A DNA stretch of 64,000 nt from Tsukamurella sputi (GCF_007858445.1 NZ_VIGV01000002.1:372001-436000), one strand, 5' to 3'. Shown: positions 53,051 through 62,911, numbered from the stretch's first letter. The notes: a model not told the origin generated them from the letters alone. Numbers and translations: made by a program.

Positions 53051-54439
53051 TCAGGCCGCGTCGGGCACGCCGGGCACCGCCGTCGGATCGTTGCGGACCT
53101 CGGCGGGATTCGACTCGGGCAGGAACCACGCGCTGAGCAGTGTCACCAGGCCCATCGCCGCGAGGTACAGCGAGACGCCCCAGGTGGATCCGGTCTCGGC
53201 GATCACCCAGGTCATGAGCAGTGGCGCCACGCCCGACACCGCGACCGCGGCGAGCTGGTAGGCCAGCGACGCTCCCGAGTAGCGCACGCGCGGCGCGAAC
53301 AGCTCCGCCATGAACGCGGCCAGGGGGCCGTAGGTCAGCGCCTGCCCGGCGCTGGAGACGAACATCGCGACCATGAGCATCGGTCCCGAGGCGAGGTCCG
53401 CCAGCCAGAAGAACGGGAACGCCCACACCATGAGCACACCCGCGCCGATGAGGATCAGCGGACGGCGTCCGACGCGGTCGGACAGCCCGCCCGCCCACAT
53501 GATGACGAGCGGCATCACGATGGAGGTGACCAGGATCGAGGTGAGCACGGTGTTGCGGTCCATGCCCAGACCACCGTCGGAGACCTTCTTCGTGCCGTAG
53601 CTGAGGAATCCCGCGATGGAGACGTAGAACGCCGAGTTGGTGCCGGCGAGCAGGCCCGCGCCGAGCAGGATCTTGCCCCAGTGGTTGCGCACGGCCTCCG
53701 ACAAGGGCGCCTGCGCGACCTGCGCACCGTCGCGCTTCGCCTCGACCTCCGCCTTGAGCTGCTGGAACTCCGGCGAATCCTCGACCTTGAGGTGGATGTA
53801 GAGCACGACGGGTACCAGCGCGGCGCTGGCCCAGAACGGGATCCGCCAGCCCCAGCTGAGGAAGGCGTCGTTGGACATCGAGTAGCTCACGACGATCATC
53901 ATCAGGTTGCCCAGCAGCAGTCCGAGGGGAACGCCCATCTGACCGAAGGTGCCCGCGAAACCGCGCCGTTTGGGACCCGCCGATTCGGTGAGCAGCAGGA
54001 CGATGCCACCCCACTGCCCGCCGCAGGCGAGGCCCTGGATGAACCGGAGCGTGATCAGGAGCAGCGGCGCCACGGTGGCCATGCCCGCGACGTGTGCGGA
54101 CGGCAGGCAGCCGATGAGGAAGGTGGCGACACCCATCGCGATGAGGCAGAGCAGCACCATGGGCTTGCGCCCCAGCCGATCGCCGAAGTGCCCGGCGAGG
54201 ATGCCGCCGAGCGGACGGGCGATGAAGCCGATGGAGAACGTGCTGAACGCGGCCAGTGTGGCGACGAGCGGCGAGGCGTTCGGGAAGAAGACCTTCGGGA
54301 AGACGAGTGCGGCGGCGGTGCCGTAGACGAAGAAGTCGTACCACTCGATCGAGCTTCCGATGAGTCCTGCGCCGAGCAGCTTGCGGTGCGCGCGCCGGCG
54401 CTCCTGATCCTCGGTGGAGCTCTGTGCGGTGACGGACAT
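53051..54439 (-). CDS. MFS transporter of the metabolite:H+ symporter (MHS) type
   Basis: A 462-aa permease with 12 helices. The start GAGLIGSSIEWYDFFVYGTA and the loop GHFGDRLGRKPMVLLC (about 84-99) are hallmarks of the MHS family (KgtP, ShiA, ProP). These proteins import dicarboxylates, aromatic acids or osmolytes with protons. Its place at the head of the operon with an acyl-CoA ligase and carboxylase suggests uptake of the organic acid that the ligase activates. ATG 54439 is chosen; the longer frame is not family-like. Confidence 0.93.
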   Translation of the reverse strand: MSVTAQSSTEDQERRRAHRKLLGAGLIGSSIEWYDFFVYGTAAALVFPKVFFPNASPLVATLAAFSTFSIGFIARPLGGILAGHFGDRLGRKPMVLLCLIAMGVATFLIGCLPSAHVAGMATVAPLLLITLRFIQGLACGGQWGGIVLLLTESAGPKRRGFAGTFGQMGVPLGLLLGNLMMIVVSYSMSNDAFLSWGWRIPFWASAALVPVVLYIHLKVEDSPEFQQLKAEVEAKRDGAQVAQAPLSEAVRNHWGKILLGAGLLAGTNSAFYVSIAGFLSYGTKKVSDGGLGMDRNTVLTSILVTSIVMPLVIMWAGGLSDRVGRRPLILIGAGVLMVWAFPFFWLADLASGPMLMVAMFVSSAGQALTYGPLAAFMAELFAPRVRYSGASLAYQLAAVAVSGVAPLLMTWVIAETGSTWGVSLYLAAMGLVTLLSAWFLPESNPAEVRNDPTAVPGVPDAA

Positions 54440-54491
54440 AGGCGATGACTCCAGACAGTGAATGTGACCCCCGACACAGAGAATGCTTGAC

Positions 54492-54540
54492 GTTGACGTT
54501 GATGTCAACCGTTTCCGGGATTTTGCTAAGCGAACGCTTA
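54492..54540. promoter_or_regulatory. Two palindromes in the divergent transporter/hydrolase region
   Basis: GTTGAC-N6-GTCAAC (54492-54509), part of a TTGACGTTGACGTTGATG run, and TAAGCG-AA-CGCTTA (54527-54540). Both lie between the transporter (-) and hydrolase (+) starts. The second has the shape of TetR operators found in acyl-CoA catabolic clusters and is probably the site of the TetR protein above. Confidence 0.7.
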
Positions 54541-54618
54541 CGCTGGTGGCTCCAGGTTTCCTGGACGGGAACACCCGATCACCGCCATGGACACCAGCGC
54601 TCGACGTACAAAGGGCGC

Positions 54619-55548
54619 ATGGCACTCACCGAACCCGACTTCCCGTCCGCCAACGGCCGCGACACCATCCACGCCTGGATCTACACGCCCGTGCGCGAGC
54701 CCCGCGCGATCGTCCAGTTGATCCACGGACTCGGCGAACACTCCAGGCGCTACCTGCGCCTGATCACCGCACTGCTCGACGCGGGCTACGTGGTCGCCGC
54801 CGAGGACCACGCCGGCCACGGCGCGACGGCGATGGCCTCGGGCGTCTGGGCCGACGCGGGCGACGACGCCGGGCGCGTCATGGTGGCGGACTCCCGGTCA
54901 CTCGGCGCGACCGTGCGCGAGCGCCACCCCGGACTCCCCTACGTCGTCTTCGGCCACTCGATGGGCTCGATGATCGCCCGCGGTGCGGCCATCGAATCCG
55001 CCACGGAGATCGACGGTCTCGTCCTGTGCGGGATCGCCGCGCAGATCCCGGGCGCGGGAATCGTCGATCGAGCCGCACTGGCCGCCGAGCCGGACCAGGC
55101 CGGCCCCGCCCCGCTCGGCTACGTGGCCGCGCTGTTCGACGGTTTCGTCTCCCGATTCGGCGAGGGTGCGGGACCGACGGACTGGGTCGCCAAAGACGCC
55201 GACGTGGTCCGCGACCACGCGGTGGACCCGTTCAACAACTTCGGCGCACCGATGTCGGTGCGCTTCCTCCGGGGCTTCATCGACCTGTACGACGCCGCCA
55301 ACGGCGACGCCTTCTACGCCGCTCTCCCGTCCAGTACGCCGGTCCTTGTCCTCGCCGGCGACCAGGACCCGGTCACCAACTACGGCGAGGGTGCCTATCA
55401 CGTGGCGAACCGCCTCGTCGCCACCGGCCATACGGACGTCCGCACCCGCGTCTACCCCGGTCTGCGGCACGAGGTGCACAACGAACCCGAGAGCCGCGAC
55501 GACGTGACCGCCGAGCTCATCGGGTTCGTCGAGCGCGTCCTCGGCTGA
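54619..55548 (+). CDS. Monoacylglycerol lipase / lysophospholipase-like alpha/beta hydrolase
   Basis: A 309-aa serine hydrolase. The strand with the oxyanion residues reads RAIVQLIHGLGEHSRRYL, GHSMGSMIARG (about 113-123) has the nucleophile serine, VLVLAGDQDPVTNYGEG the aspartate, and LRHEVHNEPESR the histidine. This is the pattern of bacterial monoacylglycerol lipases. It is divergent from the transporter operon and shares its control region, so it may release the acid substrate from an ester. No signal peptide. Confidence 0.88.
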   Translation: MALTEPDFPSANGRDTIHAWIYTPVREPRAIVQLIHGLGEHSRRYLRLITALLDAGYVVAAEDHAGHGATAMASGVWADAGDDAGRVMVADSRSLGATVRERHPGLPYVVFGHSMGSMIARGAAIESATEIDGLVLCGIAAQIPGAGIVDRAALAAEPDQAGPAPLGYVAALFDGFVSRFGEGAGPTDWVAKDADVVRDHAVDPFNNFGAPMSVRFLRGFIDLYDAANGDAFYAALPSSTPVLVLAGDQDPVTNYGEGAYHVANRLVATGHTDVRTRVYPGLRHEVHNEPESRDDVTAELIGFVERVLG

Positions 55549-55557
55549 CCCCGGCGA

Positions 55558-55815
55558 TCACCCGGCGAGCGCGGCGAGACCGTTCGAGACGCCCACCACC
55601 AGGTACACCCGTCGGTCCGCGAGCTCGGAGCTCTCCCGGAAGTACGACACCGTGCGGTGCACCGGACCGGCCGATCCCGGGCGCGTGATCCTGTCACGCA
55701 CGAGGAAGTGGTCGTCGGCCTCGGCATGACCGAGTGCAGCGGGCCTCATCCGATCAGCGGGAACGACCGCCTGGAACCGATAGGTCTGGCCGTCGGGCGC
55801 CGAGGACGACTTCAA
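55558..55815 (-). CDS. Small hypothetical protein
   Basis: An 85-residue reading from a TTG start, with high third-position GC across the frame. It reads DGQTYRFQAVVPADRM at the start and YFRESSELADRRVYLVVGV near the end. No family is recognised. It lies 41 bases after the acyl-CoA ligase on the same strand and may be the last gene of that operon. A start at ATG within it (M22) is also possible. It could be non-coding. Confidence 0.4.
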   Translation of the reverse strand: MKSSSAPDGQTYRFQAVVPADRMRPAALGHAEADDHFLVRDRITRPGSAGPVHRTVSYFRESSELADRRVYLVVGVSNGLAALAG

Positions 55816-55856
55816 CCAACGGATGTCGTCGCGTTCGACGTACCCACAGCCTCGGG

Positions 55857-57374
55857 TCAGTGGGCGCGCAGCTCCCGCTTGAGGATCTTGCCGGTGCCGC
55901 CCTTGGGGAGCTCGGCGAGGAGGTGGATCTCCCGCGGGTACTTGTAGGCGGCCAAGCGCTCGCGGCTGAAGGCGGTGAGCGCCTCGGCGTCGGCGGCCGC
56001 GCCCGGGCGCAGGACGACGAAGGCGACGACCTCCTCCCCCAACCGCTCATCGGGGCGCCCCACGACAGCGGCCTCGACGACGTCCGGGTGCGCGTAGAGC
56101 ACCTCCTCGACCTCGCGGGGGTAGACGTTGTAGCCGCCGCGGATCACCAGGTCCTTGAGCCGGTCGACGATGAAGAAGTAGCCGTCCTCGTCGCGGTACC
56201 CCAGGTCGCCCGTGTGCAACCACCCGTTGCGCAGCGCCTCCGCGGTGGCCTCGGGCCGCTTGTAGTAGCCCTTCATCACGTTGTGCCCGCGGACCACGAT
56301 CTCGCCGATGTTGTCCTCGCCGGGCGGGAGCTCGACACCGTCGGCATCGACGGCCCGCATCTGCACGCCCCAGATGGGCTTGCCGATCGAGAGCACCTTG
56401 CGCTGCTCGGCGCTGATGTTGAAGGTCGCGGTCGAGGCGGTCTCCGAGAGCCCGTACCCCTCGAGGATCGCCAGCCCCGGGAACTTCTCCTCGAACGCAC
56501 GGATCACGCCGCCCGGGATCGACGCGCCGCCGGAGACGGCGGCGCGCAGGCTGGAGACGTCGCGACCGGCGAGGTCGACGCCGAGGAGCGCCACGTACAT
56601 CGTGGGCACGCCGGAGAGCACGGTCACGCGGCGGCGCGCGATGACGTCGACGACGGCCTCCGCCTCGAACCGCGGAACCAGTGCCACCGAACCGCCGTAC
56701 CGCACTGCGGCATTCAGCACGCTGGAGAGCCCGAAGACGTGGAACAGCGGCAGCGCGCCGAGCGCCACGTCGTCCTCGCGCATCCCGAACAGCTGCGGCG
56801 CGACGGTGCAGTTCATGTACAGCTCGAAGTGCGTGAGCTCTGCGCCCTTCGGACGGCCCGTGGTGCCGGAGGTGTACAGCAGGACGGCGGTGTCGTCGGA
56901 GCCCGTCGGGTGGATCTCGCCCGAATCCGGCTCCGCCAGGAGCTCGGGGAAGGGCGCCGCGCCCGGCGGTGTCGGTGCCCCGAGCGAGACGATCACCACG
57001 TCGTCGACGCCCGCCTCACTCGCACCTGCGAGCGCTGCCTCGGCGGAGAAGTCGGAGGCCACGAGCAGCTTCGCGTCACTGTCACCCAGGTGGTAGGCGA
57101 TCTCCGGAGCCGTGAACAGCGGATTGAGGGGCACCATGGTCAGGCCGGCCTTGAGGATGCCGAAATACAGGAGCACGAACTCCGGCAGGTTCGGCAGCTG
57201 GATCGCCACCTTGTCGCCGGGGCCGAGGCCGCGGGCGAGCAGCGACGCCGCGAGACGCCCGGACTGCTCGTCGACCTCCCGGTAGCTGATCTCGCGCTCG
57301 CCGAAGAACAGGGCATGCGCATCCGGCGCGGTCGTCGCCGACTCGCGCAGCATCGTCGCAAGATTGAAGGACAC
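55857..57374 (-). CDS. AMP-forming long-chain-type acyl-CoA ligase
   Basis: A 505-aa ligase. LLYTSGTTGRPKGAELTH is at about 166-183, the A5 region EGYGLSETASTATFNIS at about 306-322, GWLHTGDLGYRDEDGYFF at about 386-403, and the catalytic lysine in LPKGGTGKILKREL near the end. Together with the lactonase-like gene seven bases upstream it would convert an opened lactone or hydroxy acid into its CoA ester. The GTG start is preceded by GGGGGAG. Substrate cannot be read directly. Confidence 0.93.
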   Translation of the reverse strand: MSFNLATMLRESATTAPDAHALFFGEREISYREVDEQSGRLAASLLARGLGPGDKVAIQLPNLPEFVLLYFGILKAGLTMVPLNPLFTAPEIAYHLGDSDAKLLVASDFSAEAALAGASEAGVDDVVIVSLGAPTPPGAAPFPELLAEPDSGEIHPTGSDDTAVLLYTSGTTGRPKGAELTHFELYMNCTVAPQLFGMREDDVALGALPLFHVFGLSSVLNAAVRYGGSVALVPRFEAEAVVDVIARRRVTVLSGVPTMYVALLGVDLAGRDVSSLRAAVSGGASIPGGVIRAFEEKFPGLAILEGYGLSETASTATFNISAEQRKVLSIGKPIWGVQMRAVDADGVELPPGEDNIGEIVVRGHNVMKGYYKRPEATAEALRNGWLHTGDLGYRDEDGYFFIVDRLKDLVIRGGYNVYPREVEEVLYAHPDVVEAAVVGRPDERLGEEVVAFVVLRPGAAADAEALTAFSRERLAAYKYPREIHLLAELPKGGTGKILKRELRAH

Positions 57375-57380
57375 GGCGCC

Positions 57381-58361
57381 TCACTCCCCCGCCAGAACGC
57401 GCCGCGGCACGTCCACCAGCATGGTATCGATCTGTTCCTGGGTCACGCCGCGGTCGAGGACGTACGGGAAGACGTCGTCGAAGACGTGCGTGTAGTGCCA
57501 CTGGAGCATGCCCGCCTTGACGTTCGGGTCGATCCAGTCGATGTAGCAGGACGCGTCCTGCGACAGCACGATCCTGTCGGTGTAGCCACGGCGCACCATC
57601 TCGATCAGGGTGTCGTTCCGGGCCTCGAAGGTGGTCTCGAGGTTGATGCCGAACCGGTCGAAACCGAGCGTGAAGCCGGCATCGGCGAGGGCCGAGAGGT
57701 GCTCGACATCGGTCGAATCCCCGCTGTGGCCCAGCACGATCCGTGCCGGATCGACGCCCTCCTCCTCGCACATCACCCGCTTGACCAACAATCCCGTCTC
57801 GGAGCCGGGGTGGGTGTGCACGGTGATCGGTACGCCGGTGGCGTTGTGCGCCTTGGCGACCGCCCGCATCACCCGCTCGACGCCCTCGGTCAGCCCGTGG
57901 TGGTCGATCGCGCACTTGAGCATGCCCGCCTTCACTCCGGTGTCGCCGATGCCCTCGGTGATGTCGCGGACGAACATGTCCACCATGGGATCCGGGAAGT
58001 CGATGCCGGTCATCGCCGTCAGCGCCGGGCCCCGGTACATGAAGTACCGGGGCACGTCGCGGTAGGTGTAGACGCCGGTCGCCGCCACGATCCGCACGGG
58101 CGTGTGTTCCGCGATCCGCTGGATGCGCGGGATGTACCGGCCGAGGCCCACCACCGTCGGGTCGACGATGGTGCGCACACCGGCGTCGTACGCCTTCTGC
58201 AGCTGGGCGACGGCATCGTCCACCCGGGCGTCCTCGTCGCCGAAGTCCTCCGGATAGTTCTGCTGGATGTCCGGGGTGAGCACGAAGACGTGCTCGTGCA
58301 TGAGCGTGACGCCGAGATCAGCTGCGTCGACGTCTCCGGTGACGGTGTGGACGACTCCCAT
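57381..58361 (-). CDS. Phosphotriesterase-family protein, lactonase-like (PLL)
   Basis: A 326-aa binuclear-metal amidohydrolase. All metal ligands of phosphotriesterase-like lactonases can be placed: H22 and H24 (LMHEHVF), K149 in VKAGMLK (carboxylated lysine), H182 in TVHTHPG, H212 in VLGHSGD, and the aspartate in VLSQDASC. The order and the GMLK/LGHSGD segments resemble SsoPox-type lactonases, which open gamma- and delta-lactones and acyl-homoserine lactones. A good ribosome site (AGGAAGAAGG) decides ATG 58361. In this operon a natural role is opening a lactone to a hydroxy acid. Confidence 0.88.
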   Translation of the reverse strand: MGVVHTVTGDVDAADLGVTLMHEHVFVLTPDIQQNYPEDFGDEDARVDDAVAQLQKAYDAGVRTIVDPTVVGLGRYIPRIQRIAEHTPVRIVAATGVYTYRDVPRYFMYRGPALTAMTGIDFPDPMVDMFVRDITEGIGDTGVKAGMLKCAIDHHGLTEGVERVMRAVAKAHNATGVPITVHTHPGSETGLLVKRVMCEEEGVDPARIVLGHSGDSTDVEHLSALADAGFTLGFDRFGINLETTFEARNDTLIEMVRRGYTDRIVLSQDASCYIDWIDPNVKAGMLQWHYTHVFDDVFPYVLDRGVTQEQIDTMLVDVPRRVLAGE

Positions 58362-58403
58362 GATGCCTTCTTCCTGTCTCAATGCGCCGGGGCGCCGTGT
58401 GTC

Positions 58404-59489
58404 TCAGGCGGGCAGGTCGACGAGGCCCGCGAGCGCGGCACGATGCCGCCCCGGGCCGCCGAGACCGATCTGATCCGCCTTGGCGCGCTTGAGGTACAGG
58501 TGCACCGGCGCCTCCCAGGTCATGCCGATGCCACCGTGCAGCTGCACCGCTTCTTCCGCCGCACGCACGGCCAGATCGGAGCAGTACGCCGCCGCCACCG
58601 CGACCGCGATCACGCTGTCCGGATCCTCCGAGCCCAGCTCCACAAGGGTGACGGTGGCCGAGCGCGCGGCCGCACCGGCGGATTCAGCATCGGCGTAGAG
58701 CTCGGCCAGGCGGTGCTTGACGGCCTGGAAGCCGCCCACCACGCGCCCGAACTGCTTGCGCTGCTTCAAGTATTCGACGGTGGTCGTGACGCACCAGCGC
58801 GCGACGCCGGCCTGCTCCGCCGCGAGCAGCGCGGCCCCGGTGAGCAGGCCCGCCCGGATCGCGGCGCCGCCGTCGGTGGTGAGCACTGTCCCCGGCGCGC
58901 CGTCGAAGGTCACATCGGCCACCTGCCGGGTCATGTCGAGGGACGGCACGGGCTCGATCCGCACCGCGGAGGCCTCGACGGAGTAGAGCGCGCCGTCGTC
59001 GCCCGGGACGAGGAGCACGCCGGCGCCGACGGCGCCCGCCACGGATCGGACCGTACCGGTGAGCGCACCGGCGGCGACCGAGACGCCCGCGACCGGGCCG
59101 TGCGGATCGGCGGAGAACGGTACGGCGAGCGCGGCGACGTTCTCCCCCGCCGCGAGCGCGGTGACCAGATCGGTGGCGCCCGCCGCGAGCGCGGTCGTCG
59201 CGGCGATACCGGCCGAGGTGATGAAGCTCGTCACCGCGCACGCGGCCCCGAGCTCCTCCGCCACCACACCGGCGACCGCGACACCCGCTCCAGCGCCGCC
59301 GAGCTCCTCCGGGACCAGCAGACCGGTGACGCCCATCTCGGCGAGCTCGCCGTCGATGCCGGGCGCCGCAGTGCCGTCGTACGCCGCGATCAGGTCCGAC
59401 GAAGCGACCCTGCGGTCCAGAAGGTCACGGACGGCCGCGCGGAGATCGTCCTCGATGTCGCTGCTGAGCAGTTGCGGGGTGAAGCTCAC
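58404..59489 (-). CDS. Acyl-CoA dehydrogenase, subunit of a two-gene pair
   Basis: A 361-aa flavoprotein of the FadE family. Typical segments are LVPEELGGAGAGVAVAGVV and YLKQRKQFGRVVGGFQAVKH, and the end LHGGIGMTWEAPVHLYLKRA. It is shorter and more diverged than the next gene; its GTG overlaps the stop of that gene (GTGA). Such unequal adjacent pairs in actinobacteria form alpha2-beta2 heterotetramers with shared FAD sites, an established feature of steroid and branched-acid FadE enzymes. It probably forms one enzyme with its neighbour. Confidence 0.9.
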   Translation of the reverse strand: MSFTPQLLSSDIEDDLRAAVRDLLDRRVASSDLIAAYDGTAAPGIDGELAEMGVTGLLVPEELGGAGAGVAVAGVVAEELGAACAVTSFITSAGIAATTALAAGATDLVTALAAGENVAALAVPFSADPHGPVAGVSVAAGALTGTVRSVAGAVGAGVLLVPGDDGALYSVEASAVRIEPVPSLDMTRQVADVTFDGAPGTVLTTDGGAAIRAGLLTGAALLAAEQAGVARWCVTTTVEYLKQRKQFGRVVGGFQAVKHRLAELYADAESAGAAARSATVTLVELGSEDPDSVIAVAVAAAYCSDLAVRAAEEAVQLHGGIGMTWEAPVHLYLKRAKADQIGLGGPGRHRAALAGLVDLPA

Positions 59490-60667
59490 TTGGGCACGTC
59501 CTTCCACGGCAGGTCCTTGTCGACCCGGTGCTCCGGTGGCAGGCCCAGCACGCGCTCCGCCACGATGTTCTTGAGGATCTCCGAGGTGCCGCCCTCGATG
59601 GAGTTGCCCTTGGCGCGCAGGTAGCGATAACCGGCGTCGCGGCCGTAGAAGTCCACGCGGTCCGGGCGGACCATCGTCCAGTCGCTGTACCGCAGGCCGT
59701 CCTCGCCCAGGAACTCGAGTTCGAGACCCGAGAGCTTCTGGTTGAGCCGCGCGAAGGACAGCTTCATCGCCGCGCCCTCCGGGCCGGGCTGGCCCGAGGC
59801 GAGCTTCTGGCCCAGGCGCAGCGCGGTCACCCGGGCGACCTCACTGTCCACCCAGAGACGGAGCAGGTCGTCGTGCAGGTCCGGGGTGCGCAACTCGGGT
59901 CGCTCGCGCCAGGTCGTGGCGACGACGCCGATCATGCCGTCCTCGCGCTGGGAGGCGCGGCCGCCGATAGCGACGCGCTCGTTGTTGAGCGTCGCGTTCG
60001 CGACCTGCCAGCCCTGACCGACCGCGCCGAGGCGGTGCGCGTCCGGGATCCGCACGCCCTCCAGGAAGACCTCGTTGAACTCGGCCTCGCCGGTGATCTG
60101 CCGCAGCGGGCGCACGTCGATGCCCGGATCGGACATGTCGCACAGGAAGTACGTGAGCCCCTTGTGCTTCGGCTGGTCGGGATCGGTGCGGGCGACCAGG
60201 ATCGCCCACTGCGCGTTGTGCGCGCCCGATGTCCACACCTTCTGGCCCGTGACCACCCAGTCGTCACCGTCACGGACCGCGCGGGTCGCCAGGCCCGCGA
60301 GATCCGATCCGGCGCCGGGCTCGCTGAAGAGCTGGCACCAGATCTCCTCGCCGGTCCACAGCGGGCGCAGGAAGCGGTCGATCTGCTCCTCAGTCCCGAA
60401 CGACAGGATCGTCGGCGCCGCCATTCCGAGCCCGATGCCGTTGACGTGGCTGCGGTTGTCAGGAGCGCCGGCGGCGGCGAACCGCGCGTCAACGGCCTGC
60501 TGCAAGGACCGCGACAGCCCGAGTCCGCCGCGGCCCTCCGGGTAGGCCACCCACGCCAGGCCGGCGTCGTACCGGGCGCGCAGGAACTCCTGAGGGTCGG
60601 ATGTGGCGGGCGGGTGCGCCGCCAGGAATTCGTCGACGCGCTGCGCGAGTTCGTCCGCGGTCGTCAC
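59486..60667 (-). CDS. Acyl-CoA dehydrogenase, partner subunit
   Basis: A 393-aa dehydrogenase. FAD/substrate segments include [19 protein letters not shown] (about 143-161) and [19 protein letters not shown]; the C-terminal part has [20 protein letters not shown] with the arginine and glutamate regions. The GTG start overlaps the stop of the ACAD10/11-type gene (GTGA). It should act with the preceding smaller subunit to form an alpha,beta-unsaturated acyl-CoA. Confidence 0.92.
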   Translation of the reverse strand: MTTADELAQRVDEFLAAHPPATSDPQEFLRARYDAGLAWVAYPEGRGGLGLSRSLQQAVDARFAAAGAPDNRSHVNGIGLGMAAPTILSFGTEEQIDRFLRPLWTGEEIWCQLFSEPGAGSDLAGLATRAVRDGDDWVVTGQKVWTSGAHNAQWAILVARTDPDQPKHKGLTYFLCDMSDPGIDVRPLRQITGEAEFNEVFLEGVRIPDAHRLGAVGQGWQVANATLNNERVAIGGRASQREDGMIGVVATTWRERPELRTPDLHDDLLRLWVDSEVARVTALRLGQKLASGQPGPEGAAMKLSFARLNQKLSGLELEFLGEDGLRYSDWTMVRPDRVDFYGRDAGYRYLRAKGNSIEGGTSEILKNIVAERVLGLPPEHRVDKDLPWKDVPK

Positions 60668-61893
60668 TGCGCCTTCTTCGCGGCGACGCGCTTGAGTTCC
60701 GCCCGCGCGAGCGAGTTCTTGTGCACCTCGTCCGGGCCGTCGGCGAACCGCAGCGTGCGGATGCCGGCGTAGGCCTCCGCGAGCGAGAAGTCCTGCGAGA
60801 GACCGCCGGCGCCGTGCGACTGGATGGCCTTGTCGAGGATCCACTGCACCGTCTGCGGCGTGGCGATCTTGATCGCCTGGATCTCGGTGTGCGCGCCGCG
60901 GTTACCCACGGTGTCCATCAACCAGGCCGTCTTGAGGACCAGGAGCCGCAGCTGCTCGATCCGCACGCGGGACTCCGCGATCCAGTCGCGGATGACGCCC
61001 TGCTCGGACAGCGGCTTGCCGAACGCCGTGCGCCCGGAGACCCGCTCGCACATCATCTCCACCGCGCGCTCGGCGACACCGATCGAACGCATGCAGTGGT
61101 GGATGCGGCCGGGCCCGAGGCGGGCCTGCGCGATGGCGAAACCGTCGCCCTCCTCGCCGATGAGGTTGGTGGCGGGCACGCGGACGTCGGTGAACCGGAG
61201 CTCCGCGTGGCCGCCGTGGTTGTTGTCCTCGTAGCCGAAGACGTGCATGCCGCGCAGCACCTCGAGGCCCGGGGTGTCCCGCGGGACCAGGATCTGCGAC
61301 TGCTGGCGGTGGCGCTCCGCGTCGGGCGCCGTCTTGCCCATCACGATGAAGATCGCGCAGTTGGGGTTCATCGCGCCGGTGATCCACCACTTGCGGCCGT
61401 TGATGACGTAGTCGTCGCCGTCGCGAACGATCGACAGGCCGATGTTGGTGGCGTCCGAGCTGGCCACATCGGGCTCGGTCATCGCGAAGGCCGAGCGGAT
61501 CTCACCGTTCAGCAGCGGCGTGAGCCAGCGCTCCTTCTGCTCGGGGGTGCCGAACTCGTTGAGCACCTCCATGTTGCCCGTGTCCGGGGCGGCGCAGTTG
61601 AACACGGCGGGCGCGAGATGCAGGCTGCGGCCGGTGATCTCGGCGAGCGGCGCGTACTGGAGGTTCGTCAGGCCGGCGCCGTTCGGGCCGGGCAGGAAGA
61701 AGTTCCAGAAGCCGCGGCTGCGGGCCTCGGCACGCAGCTCCTGCAGCACCGGGACACTGTCCCAGGCCCAGCGGTCGTCCAGCTCGCCCAGCTGGCGGTG
61801 GAAGGTCTCCTCCGCCGGGTAGACGTGGCTGTCCATGAAGTCGTTGACCTGTCCGATCAACTCGGTGGTCCTGGCGTCGTACGCGAATTCCAT
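60664..61893 (-). CDS. ACAD10/11-type acyl-CoA dehydrogenase-like enzyme
   Basis: A 409-aa protein of the branch in which mammalian ACAD10 and ACAD11 belong. Diagnostic parts are [50 protein letters not shown] (GRIHHCMR at 262-269) and FADGPDEVH (D385-H391) where other ACADs have their glutamate-loop. In that branch the enzyme acts on 4-phosphorylated acyl-CoAs made by a fused APH kinase, releasing phosphate. Here the kinase is the next gene upstream, one base away. The ATG is certain. Confidence 0.92.
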   Translation of the reverse strand: MEFAYDARTTELIGQVNDFMDSHVYPAEETFHRQLGELDDRWAWDSVPVLQELRAEARSRGFWNFFLPGPNGAGLTNLQYAPLAEITGRSLHLAPAVFNCAAPDTGNMEVLNEFGTPEQKERWLTPLLNGEIRSAFAMTEPDVASSDATNIGLSIVRDGDDYVINGRKWWITGAMNPNCAIFIVMGKTAPDAERHRQQSQILVPRDTPGLEVLRGMHVFGYEDNNHGGHAELRFTDVRVPATNLIGEEGDGFAIAQARLGPGRIHHCMRSIGVAERAVEMMCERVSGRTAFGKPLSEQGVIRDWIAESRVRIEQLRLLVLKTAWLMDTVGNRGAHTEIQAIKIATPQTVQWILDKAIQSHGAGGLSQDFSLAEAYAGIRTLRFADGPDEVHKNSLARAELKRVAAKKAQ

Positions 61894-61894
61894 G

Positions 61895-62911
61895 TCAGTT
61901 CTCCTTCAGAGCGTCGAGTCCGGCGCTGAGCAGCGGATTCACTGCCTCACCGGCCTCGGCGAAGCCCTCGCCCACGGTCTGGCCGTTGACGTAGCGGTAG
62001 TGGATGCCCTCGACGATGCCCGCCAACTTGAAGCAGGAGAGGGCGATGTAGAAGCCGAGGTCGCCGAGGTCGCGGGTGGACCCGGCGGCGTAGCGGTCGA
62101 TGATCTGCTGCTCGCTGAGGAAGCCGGGGGCCTCCGTGACATCGCTGACGGTGCCCGCCGAGATCCTCGCGAGGCGGCCGTAGACCAGCATCAGCGACAG
62201 GTCGGTGAGCGAGTCGCCGATGGTGGCGAGCTCCCAATCGACGACGGCCGCGGGCTCGTCCTGCGGCGAGACCAGCACATTGTCCAGACGGTAGTCGCCG
62301 TGCACGATGCCGGGAGCCGAGTCCGCGGGCACCCGCGCCTCGAGTGCGGCGAACAGCTCGTCGACCATCGGCAGGTCACGGGTGTGGGCGGCGGCGAACT
62401 GCTTGCGCCAGCGCTGCACCTGGCGCCCGAGGAAGCCCTCGGGGCGGCCGTAATCGGCCAGGCCCACGCTCGCGGGGTCGACGTGGTGCAGCTCGATCAG
62501 GGTGTCCACGAGCCGCTCGGAGATGGCGCGGGTGCGGTCGACGCCCAGCGTCTCGAGCTCGGACGCGCGGCGGTAGGGCACCCCGTCGATCTCGCTCATC
62601 AGGTAGAACGGCGCGCCCAGGACTTCGGGATCGTCGCAGAAGGCGTACATCACGGGTACCGGCACCGCGGTGCCACCGAGCGCGGACATCATCCGGTATT
62701 CGCGGCCCATGTCGTGCGCGGTGGCGAGGAGCTTGCCCACCGGTGGACGGCGCAGGATCCAGGAGGAGGCACCGTCGGTCACGCGGTAGGTGAGGTTCGA
62801 CTTGCCGCCCGCGATGAGCACGGCGGTCAGGTCTGCACCCGCACCCTGCACGTGCTCCGGGAGCCACCGGCCGAGGACGTCGAGGTCCAGGCCGGGGTGC
62901 TGCTCAGCCAT
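61895..62911 (-). CDS. APH-type kinase, likely 4-hydroxyacyl-CoA kinase (LvaA / ACAD10-11 N-domain type)
   Basis: A 338-aa aminoglycoside-phosphotransferase-fold kinase. The glycine-rich loop is [12 protein letters not shown] (33-44), the catalytic loop HGDYRLDN (204-211, D206 and N211), and the metal site [11 protein letters not shown] (223-233, D225). This matches the kinase domain of ACAD10/11 and the levulinate-pathway kinase LvaA, which phosphorylate the 4-hydroxyl of an acyl-CoA. It is not an antibiotic-resistance enzyme. The ATG shares a base with the stop of the MaoC gene (TGATG). Confidence 0.9.
   Translation of the reverse strand: MAEQHPGLDLDVLGRWLPEHVQGAGADLTAVLIAGGKSNLTYRVTDGASSWILRRPPVGKLLATAHDMGREYRMMSALGGTAVPVPVMYAFCDDPEVLGAPFYLMSEIDGVPYRRASELETLGVDRTRAISERLVDTLIELHHVDPASVGLADYGRPEGFLGRQVQRWRKQFAAAHTRDLPMVDELFAALEARVPADSAPGIVHGDYRLDNVLVSPQDEPAAVVDWELATIGDSLTDLSLMLVYGRLARISAGTVSDVTEAPGFLSEQQIIDRYAAGSTRDLGDLGFYIALSCFKLAGIVEGIHYRYVNGQTVGEGFAEAGEAVNPLLSAGLDALKEN

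Noticed and set aside
55734-59624. A 1296-codon plus-strand frame across the ligase and lactonase genes
   Set aside because: It is antisense to three recognised genes and is a product of codon bias, not a giant protein.
61895-62911. Aminoglycoside-resistance gene, from the APH fold
   Set aside because: The motifs and the adjacent ACAD10/11-type gene point to an acyl-CoA kinase, not to drug modification.
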